DNA of 35,564 bases from assembly GCA_964545475.1 (NCBI GenBank), contig CAZJGG010000028.1, forward strand, positions 1 through 35,564, written 5' to 3'. The translations under genes were made by a program, and so were the position numbers. The DNA comes from CAZJGG01 sp964545475. GTDB lineage: Bacteria > Bacillota > Clostridia > Lachnospirales > JAISER01. Below the pieces are notes generated by a model that saw only the letters and a program-made list of their open reading frames with translations, was not told the DNA's origin and made no database searches. Shown here in pieces: positions 7,419 to 14,534 of this stretch; positions within the stretch are counted from its first letter, which is position 1, and each line of letters starts with the position of its first letter.

Positions 7419-8549
7419 TTACTTTAACGAAGCCCTTTCCCGTTTTCTCGTAAGCATAACTACATCTAAAAAAGTCATGCCTAAAACCTGAGTGGACAAC
7501 CTGTCTTTCTTTACGTACTCTTCAAGGTTTTTTACAACAGTTTTCTTAAGTGCTTCGTCTTTCATACCAATAAAGTCAATAACAATCATTCCGGAAAGAT
7601 TTCTAAGGCGGGCTTGCTTGGCAATTTCCTTTGCCGCTTCGCAATTAATTTTATAAGCAAGCTCGTCGTCTTTTTTCTTGCTAACGTTTTTGCCGGAATT
7701 AACGTCTATAACTACACATGCTTCTGTATGCTCAATAACAATGTATGCCCCAGATTTAAGCCAGGCCTTCTTACTAAAGGCTTTATCAATTTGCCCATGC
7801 AATGAGTAATTAGAAAACATTGGCATATTTTCCTCATACAAAATGCAGTTGTTATTAAATTTCTTGGCTTCATCTAACAACAGGGAACAGTTTGTAATAA
7901 CCTCATCAGAACTTTTTATTAACTCTATATTCAACCCGATGTTTTTATATAAAACACCTGGAGCTTTTATATAATCTTTAGTAGCAAGTATTTTTTTCGC
8001 ATTTTGAACAAGCTTTGAAAATTCCTCTTTTAACTCATTTGCTTCTTTATTTTTGCAGTTTGTCCGCATAATAAGCCCTAGGCTTTCAGCTTCCAGCGTC
8101 TCCATAAAAGAATAAGCAATTTTTTTTAGCCTTACTCTTTCTTCTTTTTCCTCAATTTTTTTAGAAATACCAATCTCCGGGGTCTTTGTTAAGTAAACAA
8201 CCATACTTTCCGATGGAAAAGAAAGCTCTGTTGTAACAGCTGCCCCTTTTATATCCGTAGAGTCTTTCATAACTTGCACAACAATAGTCTGAGAAGACTT
8301 TATTTTTAGCGCTCCATTATCAAAAAGCCCTTTTTCTTTATTATCATTTAAACATAAAAAGGCATTACGAGAAAGCCCAATGTCTATAAAAGCGAATTGG
8401 TTATTTATATTTTTAATTATCCCTGCATAAATGTTTCCGGCTATTGATGGTTCATCTTGTTTTTCAACAAAATATTCAATAAGTTCGCCGTTTTCCACAT
8501 ATGCAGTTTGAATTTCTTTATCTATGCGGTTAATAAAAAGCCTATTCAT
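7419..8549 (-). CDS. rng: RNase E/G family endoribonuclease, short form
   Basis: RNase E/G enzymes cut single-stranded RNA during rRNA maturation and mRNA decay. The S1-like RNA-binding region is near the N-terminus (GNIYAGIIKNINNQFAFIDI). Both catalytic Mg-binding aspartates of the DNase I-like subdomain are present, in VVIDVNSGKN and IVIDFIGMKDE. The 376-residue protein ends right after FLDVVMLTRKRERASL, so the CPxC zinc link and the small domain that drive dimerisation in E. coli enzymes are absent. The start at 8549 follows GGTGATTTT; an ATG 8 codons upstream lacks such a site. It is last in the M23-M50-rng group, a linkage I recall from clostridial min/rod regions; rplU does not follow here. 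Confidence 0.9.
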   Translation of the reverse strand: MNRLFINRIDKEIQTAYVENGELIEYFVEKQDEPSIAGNIYAGIIKNINNQFAFIDIGLSRNAFLCLNDNKEKGLFDNGALKIKSSQTIVVQVMKDSTDIKGAAVTTELSFPSESMVVYLTKTPEIGISKKIEEKEERVRLKKIAYSFMETLEAESLGLIMRTNCKNKEANELKEEFSKLVQNAKKILATKDYIKAPGVLYKNIGLNIELIKSSDEVITNCSLLLDEAKKFNNNCILYEENMPMFSNYSLHGQIDKAFSKKAWLKSGAYIVIEHTEACVVIDVNSGKNVSKKKDDELAYKINCEAAKEIAKQARLRNLSGMIVIDFIGMKDEALKKTVVKNLEEYVKKDRLSTQVLGMTFLDVVMLTRKRERASLK

Positions 8550-8581
8550 AAAATCACCAAGCATATTATACAAGATTTACT

Positions 8582-9139
8582 TTAATTTGGCAACGAGCTA
8601 TTTGTATACTGGTTTTTAAAATATTGATAAATGTTAGACATATAAACTTTTTTGCAGCAAAAAAATAAATAAACACCGATAAATAAAAGTGTAAAGTTAA
8701 ACTGATAATTAATTAGCTGGAAAACTCCTGTTACAGTAATTAAAACACTAATGACTCTGCTTACTTTGTAAACTGCTTTATTAACAAAAAGCTCATCTCT
8801 TATGGTTTTAAGCACCTCAAACAATATTGTGCCTCCGTCCAGAGGGTAAACAGGAAGCAAATTAAACACTGCCAGGGCAAATTGGGAGTTTCTAAAAAAT
8901 AGATGCCTGTCTTTAAAAATTAAAAGACAGGCAATGCCAATAACTAAATTTGTAAGCGGACCAGCCGCAAGCACTATTATTTTTTTAAAACTAGATAGTT
9001 TATGTAAATCTTTTAAATAAGCAACGCAGCCAAGAGGTGTAATGACAAACTTATCAGTTTTCAGTCCGAAAAAAAACGCTGTTGTAATATGTGCTGCCTC
9101 ATGGAGCACAACCGATAGAAATATCAATAAATAAACCAT
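8582..9139 (-). CDS. M50 (SpoIVFB-like) intramembrane metalloprotease
   Basis: The zinc site HEAAH (in VVLHEAAHITTAFFFGL, residues about 12-16) and the third-ligand motif FNLLPVYPLDGGTIL are those of site-2-type M50 proteases. Hydrophobic stretches around both motifs and near the C-terminus (LISVLITVTGVFQLI and FTLLFIGVYLFF) indicate several membrane spans. At 185 residues it is shorter than B. subtilis SpoIVFB and lacks a CBS domain. SpoIVFB cleaves pro-sigma-K during sporulation and is held by SpoIVFA; the membrane-anchored M23-like protein encoded just upstream occupies the SpoIVFA position. The start has an AGGTGTATTA leader. A role outside sporulation is possible since the substrate cannot be inferred. 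Confidence 0.9.
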   Translation of the reverse strand: MVYLLIFLSVVLHEAAHITTAFFFGLKTDKFVITPLGCVAYLKDLHKLSSFKKIIVLAAGPLTNLVIGIACLLIFKDRHLFFRNSQFALAVFNLLPVYPLDGGTILFEVLKTIRDELFVNKAVYKVSRVISVLITVTGVFQLINYQFNFTLLFIGVYLFFCCKKVYMSNIYQYFKNQYTNSSLPN

Positions 9140-9178
9140 TAATACACCTCGATATATTATTTAGTATATATGAACTGA

Positions 9179-9616
9179 TTAATTTTTTTTCTTTAAAACC
9201 ACAAAATTTAAAGGATCTAAAAGCTCATCGTCTTTTTTTAGTGTATAATGCAAATGAGGGCCGCTGGACCTTCCGGTATTTCCAGAAAGAGCTACTGATT
9301 GCCCCTGTCTTACAATATCCCCAGGTTCTACAAGAGCTTTATTTAAATGGCAATATGTAACGGTGTATCCGTTTGTTGTTTCAAGCCGTACATAATTGCC
9401 GTTAAAGCTGTCATAAGAAGCATCTTCGACAACAGCGTCATAAACCGCTAAAACGTTTGTGTTTTCCTCAACTGCAATATCCAGCCCGTTGTGAAGCTCC
9501 TCCTTTTTTGTAACAGGGTTCACCCGGCTTCCATAATATGATGTTATAACCCCGGAAACAGGGGAAATAAACCCATCATTTACTGAATATTTTCGCTTGT
9601 CTGCGTTGCCATCTGC
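9179..9616 (-). CDS. M23 (LytM) peptidase domain in the -1 frame of the split gene
   Basis: This reading frame encodes the M23 domain of the SpoIVFA/SpoIIQ-like protein whose N-terminal half is at 9580-10092. Recognisable parts are ISPVSGVITSYYGSR, the zinc motif HNGLD and the HxH motif in GPHLHYTL, so the active-site pattern looks complete. The frame has no ATG: it is open back to a TAA at about 9647, and a GTG at 9523 would delete the domain's first strands. Sense continues without a break from the A_AAA_AAG at 9616-9622, which gives a 304-residue fusion if ribosomes slip by -1 there. Otherwise this is the distal half of a pseudogene, or the run of six A residues is a sequence error. Confidence 0.8.
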   Translation of the reverse strand, partial: ADGNADKRKYSVNDGFISPVSGVITSYYGSRVNPVTKKEELHNGLDIAVEENTNVLAVYDAVVEDASYDSFNGNYVRLETTNGYTVTYCHLNKALVEPGDIVRQGQSVALSGNTGRSSGPHLHYTLKKDDELLDPLNFVVLKKKN

Positions 9617-10092
9617 TTTTTTGCTTCTTCTGCATAAAAATCTTCTTTAGAGTTTATTTGAGTTAATATATCTTCATCTATACGAAAATCATTTAAATCC
9701 TCTACAACGGGAAGAACCACAAGAGGTTCTTCTTCCTCTGCCAGCTTAATTTCTTCCTGAACTACGTCTGTAGACACAAAGTTTTCAGGAACTGTTTGAA
9801 CCTCTGCTTCCTTGTTAAACAGCGATTTTATGTTTTTCGTAATTCCTTCAGTTACACCAGTTACGTCATTGGTGTTAATGTTATTTGTTAATGCACTTTT
9901 AAGACTTCCCCTTAATCCGCCGAAATCTTCGGCGTTAAAAAGGCAAAGCACGGCTACAAAAACCAAAAAAACTGCACAAACAACGCATTGAGAAATAATA
10001 ACCTCAATGTAACTGACTTTATCCGGCGCCGTTTCATTATGAATATGCCTGCTTCTTGAGTATCTGGCTGTTTTTCTTATTTCGCCGTCCAT
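9580..10092 (-). CDS. Membrane-anchored N-terminal half of SpoIVFA/M23-like protein
   Basis: The protein begins with a basic cytoplasmic segment of about 28 residues (RKTARYSRSRH), then one membrane span (VVCAVFLVFVAVLCLF), then a long polar, acidic extracytoplasmic linker. In its own frame it ends at residue 170 without a catalytic domain, 11 residues after the Lys-Lys pair of the slippery site. The architecture of cytoplasmic tail, span and linker is that of SpoIVFA- or SpoIIQ-type proteins, which continue into an M23 domain; here that domain lies in the -1 frame directly downstream. The ribosome binding site AAAGGAGGA is inside a 12-bp hairpin stem. It precedes the SpoIVFB-like protease, fitting a regulator-protease pair. 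Confidence 0.82.
   Translation of the reverse strand: MDGEIRKTARYSRSRHIHNETAPDKVSYIEVIISQCVVCAVFLVFVAVLCLFNAEDFGGLRGSLKSALTNNINTNDVTGVTEGITKNIKSLFNKEAEVQTVPENFVSTDVVQEEIKLAEEEEPLVVLPVVEDLNDFRIDEDILTQINSKEDFYAEEAKKQMATQTSENIQ
9616..9622 (-). other. A_AAA_AAG slippery heptamer, candidate -1 frameshift site
   Basis: In the zero frame of the upstream half the codons are GCA AAA AAG, so the heptamer is phased exactly as for bacterial -1 frameshifting (as in dnaX and several IS elements). A shift here enters the M23 frame directly. No strong internal Shine-Dalgarno was seen upstream, and the nearest hairpin, CCCC-TGTTTCC-GGGG, is about 40 nt downstream, further than usual stimulators. Confidence 0.55.
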
Positions 10093-10099
10093 AAAAATA

Positions 10100-10139
10100 T
10101 CCTCCTTTGCAATGATATAAATATATATGCAAAAGAGGA
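10100..10139 (-). promoter_or_regulatory. Hairpin covering the ribosome binding site of the SpoIVFA/M23-like gene
   Basis: On the minus strand TCCTCTTTTGCA (10139-10128) pairs with TGCAAAGGAGGA (10111-10100): 12 bp including one G-U wobble, with a 16-nt AU-rich loop. The AGGAGG that serves the start at 10092 is entirely inside the stem. It lies in the 63-nt gap after nadE. It may control translation or act as a weak terminator; the following ATATTTTTATG is only mildly U-rich. Confidence 0.6.
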
Positions 10140-10155
10140 CTAATATATGATTGTT

Positions 10156-10884
10156 TTATATTTCATAAGTCGCAGGCATTCTGCGTTTATGCTCCGAAGC
10201 ATTATGATATTTATTAATTATTTCAATATCCTTAACCTCGCCTTCGCCTTTTTCAATAAATTTATCTATGGCGGCATAACTAACGCCCATTTCGGCTTCG
10301 TCCGTTTGCCCTTCAAAAAGCCCTGCCGACGGTGCTTTTTCTACAATTTCCTTTGGCGCATTTAAATAGCGCAAAAACTCAAATACTTCCGTTGCAGATA
10401 AATCGGCTATAGGGTTAAAATCATATGCGCCGTCGCCCCATTTTGTAAAGTAACCCATATAAGCCTCGCTTTTGTTGCCTGTCCCTGCCACTAAATAACC
10501 AAGTGTTTGCCCAATGGTATAAAGGGTTGTCATTCTAAGCCTTGGGTTAATATTATTTAAAGCCGCATCAGACGGCTTGCTCACTTTATTTAATTCATTC
10601 ATTAACCCACGCTTAGGTTCAGTTAAGTCAACGGTAATAGTATCAATGCCGCCTTTTTCAGCAAGCAAATTTGCATGGTTTGTATCGGCCTCATAGTTTT
10701 GCTTTGTTTCACAAGGCATTATTACCCCCAAAACGTTATCCACTGCCATTTTGCATAAAAGCCCCACAAGGGCACTGTCTTTGCCGCCGCTGTTGCCGAA
10801 AACAATACCATTTGCCCGGCCTTTTTCCACATAATCTTTAATCCATTTAACCCGTTTCTTGCATTCCTTCTCATAGTCTCTCAT
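10156..10884 (-). CDS. nadE: NAD+ synthase, ammonia-dependent type
   Basis: NadE amidates nicotinic acid adenine dinucleotide to NAD+ using ATP. The PP-loop SGGKDSALVG (about residues 32-41) starts the ATP pyrophosphatase fold. Further family segments are RLRMTTLYTIGQTLGYLVAGTGNKSEAYMGYFTKWGDG, quoted here as RLRMTTLY and GTGNKSEAYMGYFTKWGDG, plus PIADLSATEVFEFLRYL and PSAGLFEGQTDEAEMG. At 242 residues it consists of the synthetase domain alone, without the glutaminase (nitrilase) domain, so ammonia is the expected nitrogen donor. It starts after AGGAGGGCTTCTT, 11 nt after the SGNH gene stop, and the same transcript may continue into the M23/M50/rng genes. Confidence 0.95.
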   Translation of the reverse strand: MRDYEKECKKRVKWIKDYVEKGRANGIVFGNSGGKDSALVGLLCKMAVDNVLGVIMPCETKQNYEADTNHANLLAEKGGIDTITVDLTEPKRGLMNELNKVSKPSDAALNNINPRLRMTTLYTIGQTLGYLVAGTGNKSEAYMGYFTKWGDGAYDFNPIADLSATEVFEFLRYLNAPKEIVEKAPSAGLFEGQTDEAEMGVSYAAIDKFIEKGEGEVKDIEIINKYHNASEHKRRMPATYEI

Positions 10885-10895
10885 AAGAAGCCCTC

Positions 10896-11915
10896 CTATT
10901 GTTTAGTATTATACCATTTGGCAAAATATTTATCCGCTTTAGCCACGCCGAAATCGTTTAAATGTCTGGGGTCTCTAAAGTCCTCATCAGTAAACAGTTC
11001 TGTGGCAATTAAGTTATAGTCCAGATAGTTTGCCCCTAAATCTTGTGCCATTGCGGACACTTTTCCATGTATTTTATCATAATTTTCAATATTTCTAAAT
11101 GCCACTAACGAAATCGGAGCAGTTACAAGAACAAGTTCTATATCATTTTCCTCGCAAATCTTTGCAATATCATATACATAATTTCTTTGAACTTTAGACA
11201 TTTTCCATTTTTCGCCGTCAATGCCCGTGCTTCGCTCTTCTTTTTCGTAATCTGCTTTGCTCATTATTATATCACAAAAAGTATATCCCAACGAACGGTA
11301 GTATTCAGTGCCGTTAGGTCTTGCCGCCGCTGTTACGCTCCCCCTTGCATTAACAAAATCAACAATACGCTTGTTGGCATAGGCAAAAAACTCCTGCTGA
11401 TACCGTATTGCCTTAATATTATATTTTACTTTTTCCGGCAATGGAAAGCCGTTTTCGTAATAATCCTGTTTCAAATCCTCACTTCTCATTACTTTAAACA
11501 AATAATCAATTTGCTTCGGCTCAAAATCAACGTCTAAAACATGCCAGTAAACTTCCATTACTACAGTTTTGGGCTTTTGAGTGCGCAAGGCTTCCAAAAC
11601 CGTGTAATAGGTGGAAGACGGAAGCTGGTTGGGAAGCCCTAGCTGATAAGAGCTAATGCCCATTTCAGCATTGATTTTTTCCGGGTCAAATGTGCAATAA
11701 GAATGAGAAGAGCCTACAAAAAGCATGTCTATGGAATTTTCCTTCAAAGCATAAAAGTCGTCAAATCTTTGCTTGCTCCAAACATTAATTCTGTTAAGAG
11801 AAGCGCATTTTTCATAAATTTCTCCGGCAAAAATCAACCCTGCTAAAATAACAAAAATAAACATAACCGTTGTTACTATTAATTTAAAATTGGAAGTAAA
11901 TAAACGCTCCCGCAT
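10896..11915 (-). CDS. SGNH-hydrolase-like membrane protein, partner of MBOAT
   Basis: After a short basic N-terminus there is one membrane span (LIVTTVMFIFVILAGLIFAG), leaving the rest outside the cell. The catalytic-serine block is MLFVGSSHSYCTF and the C-terminal block is DPRHLNDFG, giving the Asp-x-x-His pair of SGNH esterases and transferases. Such proteins (AlgX/AlgJ, DltD, PatB types) work with an MBOAT protein to transfer acyl groups to cell-surface polymers. The gene overlaps the MBOAT gene by 32 nt. I prefer the ATG at 11915, preceded by GGAG with 9-nt spacing, to the upstream ATG at 11930. The acceptor polymer is unknown: peptidoglycan, teichoic acid or exopolysaccharide are all possible. 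Confidence 0.88.
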   Translation of the reverse strand: MRERLFTSNFKLIVTTVMFIFVILAGLIFAGEIYEKCASLNRINVWSKQRFDDFYALKENSIDMLFVGSSHSYCTFDPEKINAEMGISSYQLGLPNQLPSSTYYTVLEALRTQKPKTVVMEVYWHVLDVDFEPKQIDYLFKVMRSEDLKQDYYENGFPLPEKVKYNIKAIRYQQEFFAYANKRIVDFVNARGSVTAAARPNGTEYYRSLGYTFCDIIMSKADYEKEERSTGIDGEKWKMSKVQRNYVYDIAKICEENDIELVLVTAPISLVAFRNIENYDKIHGKVSAMAQDLGANYLDYNLIATELFTDEDFRDPRHLNDFGVAKADKYFAKWYNTKQ

Positions 11916-13308
11916 TGTAAAACACTCCAAACCATAAAATACATAATGTTAAAAACGAATAATAAGCAAAGCGGCAAACAGCAGGGATTTTCATTAGCTC
12001 CTCATGGATGTTTTTGTCGTCTGCAAAAAGCTCCACACCAAACATAAACACAAGCAAAACCGCCATTACTAAAAGCTCAAAAGCCGTTAACCCCATTGTG
12101 CTTAACGTTCTATACAAATAAGCAGGGCTTGCCCAATTTGAAAGACCTTTAAGCAAATTGGCGATTATATAAAACGCCTGACTGACAGTGTTTGCCCTAA
12201 ACATAATTAGCGCAAGACAAAATAGCGTAAAAGTAATTAAAATTTGAACCGCCGCTTTCAGCCCTTTGCTTTCTTCCTTGCTTCTCACAGAAAATATTTG
12301 AAAAACTCCATGGAACGCACCCCACAAAACATATGTCCAGTTTGCGCCGTGCCATAAACCGCTTAAAACAAAGGTTATAAACATATTAAACTTTGCCCTT
12401 GCTTTGCCCTTTTTGTTGCCCCCAAGAGGAAAATATACATAATCCTTAAACCAGCCAGAAAGGGAAACATGCCATCTTGTCCAAAATTCCTGAATGCTTT
12501 TTGAAAAAAACGGTTGTTTAAAGTTTTGCATTAAATTAATTCCAAGCATTTTGGAACAGCCCACCGCAATGTCGGAATACCCGGAAAAGTCGCAGTAAAT
12601 TTGAAAAGCAAAAAGAACCGTTGCGGCAATTAAAGCAAGCCCCTCATAATTGACAGGGGCTTGATAAACAGGGTTAACGCAAGCGGCAAGCCTGTCCGCT
12701 ATTACCACCTTTTTGAAAAAACCTAAAGCCATATATTTAAAGCCCGTAACAATATTCTCGTATTTAAAAGTCTTTTTCGTAAAAAGCTGTGGCATTAAAT
12801 TAGATGCACGTTCTATTGGCCCTGCCACAAGCTGTGGAAAAAAAGTTATAAACAGCGTAAACTTTAAAAAATTCCGCTCTACTTTCTGATTTTTCCTATA
12901 AACATCTATTGTATATCCTGTCGCCTGAAATGTGTAAAAAGAAATACCCATAGGCAAAATTATTGATAATTTCGGGTCTTTTATATGTATGCCCACCATA
13001 TCTGCAAAATACAACAACGAATCAGTAAAGAACATTAAATACTTAAAAATAAATAAAAGGCTGAAATTCACAACAAGGCAAAGAACCAGCCATTTCTTCC
13101 TTCCCCTGCCCTCCTCTATTTTAACAGAGCAAAAATAATTGGTCATAACCGAAAACAGCAACAACACAATAAGCGCCGGATTCCACGCCATATAAAAAAT
13201 CAGGCTTGCAACCAAAAGCAGAACCCACCTAAATTTATCCGCTATCATATAAAAACTAAAAATAACAACAACAAAAAACACAAGAAACGTAAAAGAATTA
13301 AAAATCAC
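11884..13308 (-). CDS. MBOAT-family O-acyltransferase (AlgI/PatA-like)
   Basis: A polytopic membrane protein of 474 residues with the AlgI-type pattern: N-terminal FNSFTFLVFF, a central PMGISFYTFQATGYTIDVYR, FFPQLVAGPIERA, FQIYCDFSGYSDIAVG, FWTRWHVSLSGWFKDYVYFPLGG (quoted as FWTRWHVSLSGW and DYVYFPLGG) and the catalytic-histidine region SGLWHGANWTYVLWGAFHG. MBOAT proteins move activated acyl groups across the membrane to a surface acceptor. The GTG at 13308, seven nt after GGAGG, gives the usual MIFNSF N-terminus; an upstream ATG is in frame but not needed. The overlapping SGNH gene is the expected second component. The two form an acylation module placed upstream of nadE. Confidence 0.93.
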   Translation of the reverse strand: MIFNSFTFLVFFVVVIFSFYMIADKFRWVLLLVASLIFYMAWNPALIVLLLFSVMTNYFCSVKIEEGRGRKKWLVLCLVVNFSLLFIFKYLMFFTDSLLYFADMVGIHIKDPKLSIILPMGISFYTFQATGYTIDVYRKNQKVERNFLKFTLFITFFPQLVAGPIERASNLMPQLFTKKTFKYENIVTGFKYMALGFFKKVVIADRLAACVNPVYQAPVNYEGLALIAATVLFAFQIYCDFSGYSDIAVGCSKMLGINLMQNFKQPFFSKSIQEFWTRWHVSLSGWFKDYVYFPLGGNKKGKARAKFNMFITFVLSGLWHGANWTYVLWGAFHGVFQIFSVRSKEESKGLKAAVQILITFTLFCLALIMFRANTVSQAFYIIANLLKGLSNWASPAYLYRTLSTMGLTAFELLVMAVLLVFMFGVELFADDKNIHEELMKIPAVCRFAYYSFLTLCILWFGVFYNAGAFIYFQF

Positions 13309-13370
13309 GCCGAACCCTCCGTTTTGTACCACATGATTTTAGCACAGCAGGGTTTTAATGTCAATTATGG

Positions 13371-13403
13371 CAAAAAAGAAAGAGCTGCGTAAATGCGGCT
13401 CTT
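13371..13403 (-). terminator. Rho-independent terminator after the RelE-type toxin gene
   Basis: On the minus strand a 9-bp stem, AAGAGCCGC pairing with GCAGCTCTT around the loop ATTTAC, is followed by TCTTTTTTGCC. It is 16 nt downstream of the toxin stop codon and separates that gene from the MBOAT operon. Confidence 0.75.
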
Positions 13404-13418
13404 AAACCCTTATTATTT

Positions 13419-13670
13419 TTATAGATTTTTATAAACATCTCCACGATTATTAGCGTTTATAATTTCTATTAATAAAATATCATCATCTATAGTAAAAAGT
13501 ATCCTATAGTCCCCTACTCTTAGCCTAAACATATCACTAGCCTTTAGCTTTGAAATATCGCCAAGTTTAGGCAGTTTATAAATCGCTTTAAATATTCGTT
13601 CTTTTTGGTCTTTCGGTTGTTTTTCTATAAATTTCATTGCTTTTGCTTTTATTTTAATTTTGTAATTCAT
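13419..13670 (-). CDS. RelE/ParE-superfamily toxin
   Basis: This 83-residue basic protein has the compact RelE/ParE pattern: IKIKAKAMKFIEKQPKDQKE for the helical hairpin (an unusually lysine-rich start), the strand segment LKASDMFRLRVGDYRILFTI and the C-terminal IEIINANNRGDVY. RelE toxins cleave ribosome-bound mRNA, whereas ParE members poison gyrase; the L-R-V-G-D-Y-R-I motif is common to both, and GDVY at the end is typical of RelE/StbE-like members. The ATG at 13670 lies inside the last codons of the antitoxin gene (17-nt overlap), the common arrangement for translational coupling. A hairpin terminator follows. Confidence 0.9.
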   Translation of the reverse strand: MNYKIKIKAKAMKFIEKQPKDQKERIFKAIYKLPKLGDISKLKASDMFRLRVGDYRILFTIDDDILLIEIINANNRGDVYKNL

Positions 13671-13884
13671 TAGGATCAAACCCCATTTCAGTTACAAAAT
13701 CATTAAAGTCTATAGATTCAGACACGTCATTTTGAGATTCATGTATCATTTGCAAGTCTAACTCGTCCGGTTCAACTTCAGGTATGTTTAATATTTTTAT
13801 ATTTTGCAAAATTCCGATTACATATTTAAGTTGGCTCGTTGGAATATTGTCAATAAGTTTATGAGCTAATTCACGGTTCGACAT
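13654..13884 (-). CDS. Antitoxin of the RelE-type pair
   Basis: This 76-residue acidic protein precedes and overlaps the toxin gene. Its N-terminus ELAHKLIDNIPTSQLKYVIG resembles small antitoxins whose helix contacts the membrane of dimerising partner chains, and the C-terminal half is rich in Asp and Glu (EVEPDELDLQ, SESIDFND), as expected for a flexible region wrapping a basic toxin. No clear ribbon-helix-helix or Xre motif is visible, so the DNA-binding mode is uncertain. It starts after AAGGGGGCAACAATA, a strong ribosome binding site, in line with higher antitoxin synthesis. The assignment rests mainly on size, charge and gene order. Confidence 0.82.
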   Translation of the reverse strand: MSNRELAHKLIDNIPTSQLKYVIGILQNIKILNIPEVEPDELDLQMIHESQNDVSESIDFNDFVTEMGFDPNELQN

Positions 13885-14052
13885 TATTGTTGCCCCCTTT
13901 TAATATTCATCTTTCTTATCATTTTAACATTTTTTGATTCATTGTATAACATAATAAACTATTTATCAAGTAGTTATAAATAGTTATCAAATAGTATACT
14001 CAAAAGTTAAATAAAAACCGTAAAAAAGCGAGGGCTTTAATGTCTATAACAG

Positions 14053-14087
14053 TAAAAGAAAAAGAGCTGAACTAAATCCAACTCTTT
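14053..14087 (-). terminator. Rho-independent terminator after the 120-residue ORF
   Basis: On the minus strand AAAGAGTTG pairs with CAGCTCTTT (9 bp with one G-U) around a 9-nt loop, followed by TTTCTTTTACTG. It starts about 40 nt after the ORF stop. The remaining gap 13885-14126 is AT-rich with no other feature seen. Confidence 0.65.
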
Positions 14088-14126
14088 CTCTCTTCTACCC
14101 ATTAAAAGGTCGTTTATTCTAGGTTT

Positions 14127-14489
14127 TTAACATAAATCATAAAAAATTGCTAATTGACTTTCAATTAACCAGTCATCTAATTCTGATATAGAAATACAAA
14201 GGTGTTCATCTAAAACCTCTTGAGGAACAATATATTTATGTTTATTATACTCTATTATGTAATCTATATTATGAATTTCAACATATCTGTTATTTATCTT
14301 TTGAATTTGTACACACCCTTCTCTAATCTCTTCATACTTAGCATCAGTATCTACTCTGAGTTTTGCATTTATTCTAATATTATTGTTGAGATTATAAATT
14401 TCATGTGTTATATCATCCTTAAAAACAATAGAAGATTTTATGTTATCATAAATAAATGATAACACTCCTAAAACATATTTTTCAGGCAT
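14127..14489 (-). CDS. Hypothetical protein downstream of the HEPN-motif gene
   Basis: I do not recognise this 120-residue protein. It has no membrane span or signal peptide and mixes charged strands (INAKLRVDTDAKYEEIREG, IEYNKHKYIVPQEVLDE) with a C-terminal ELDDWLIESQLAIF helix. The ATG at 14489 has no good ribosome binding site. The frame is the same as that of the HEPN-motif gene and stays open across the 45 nt between them, encoding a protein-like stretch (YYFSFESYSN). It may therefore be the C-terminal part of that protein, separated by a single TAA at 14535-14537, or a coupled second gene. A terminator follows, so the two form one transcription unit. Confidence 0.55.
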   Translation of the reverse strand: MPEKYVLGVLSFIYDNIKSSIVFKDDITHEIYNLNNNIRINAKLRVDTDAKYEEIREGCVQIQKINNRYVEIHNIDYIIEYNKHKYIVPQEVLDEHLCISISELDDWLIESQLAIFYDLC

Positions 14490-14534
14490 TCCATTTATAT
14501 TAGAATAACTTTCAAAAGAAAAATAATATGCAAG

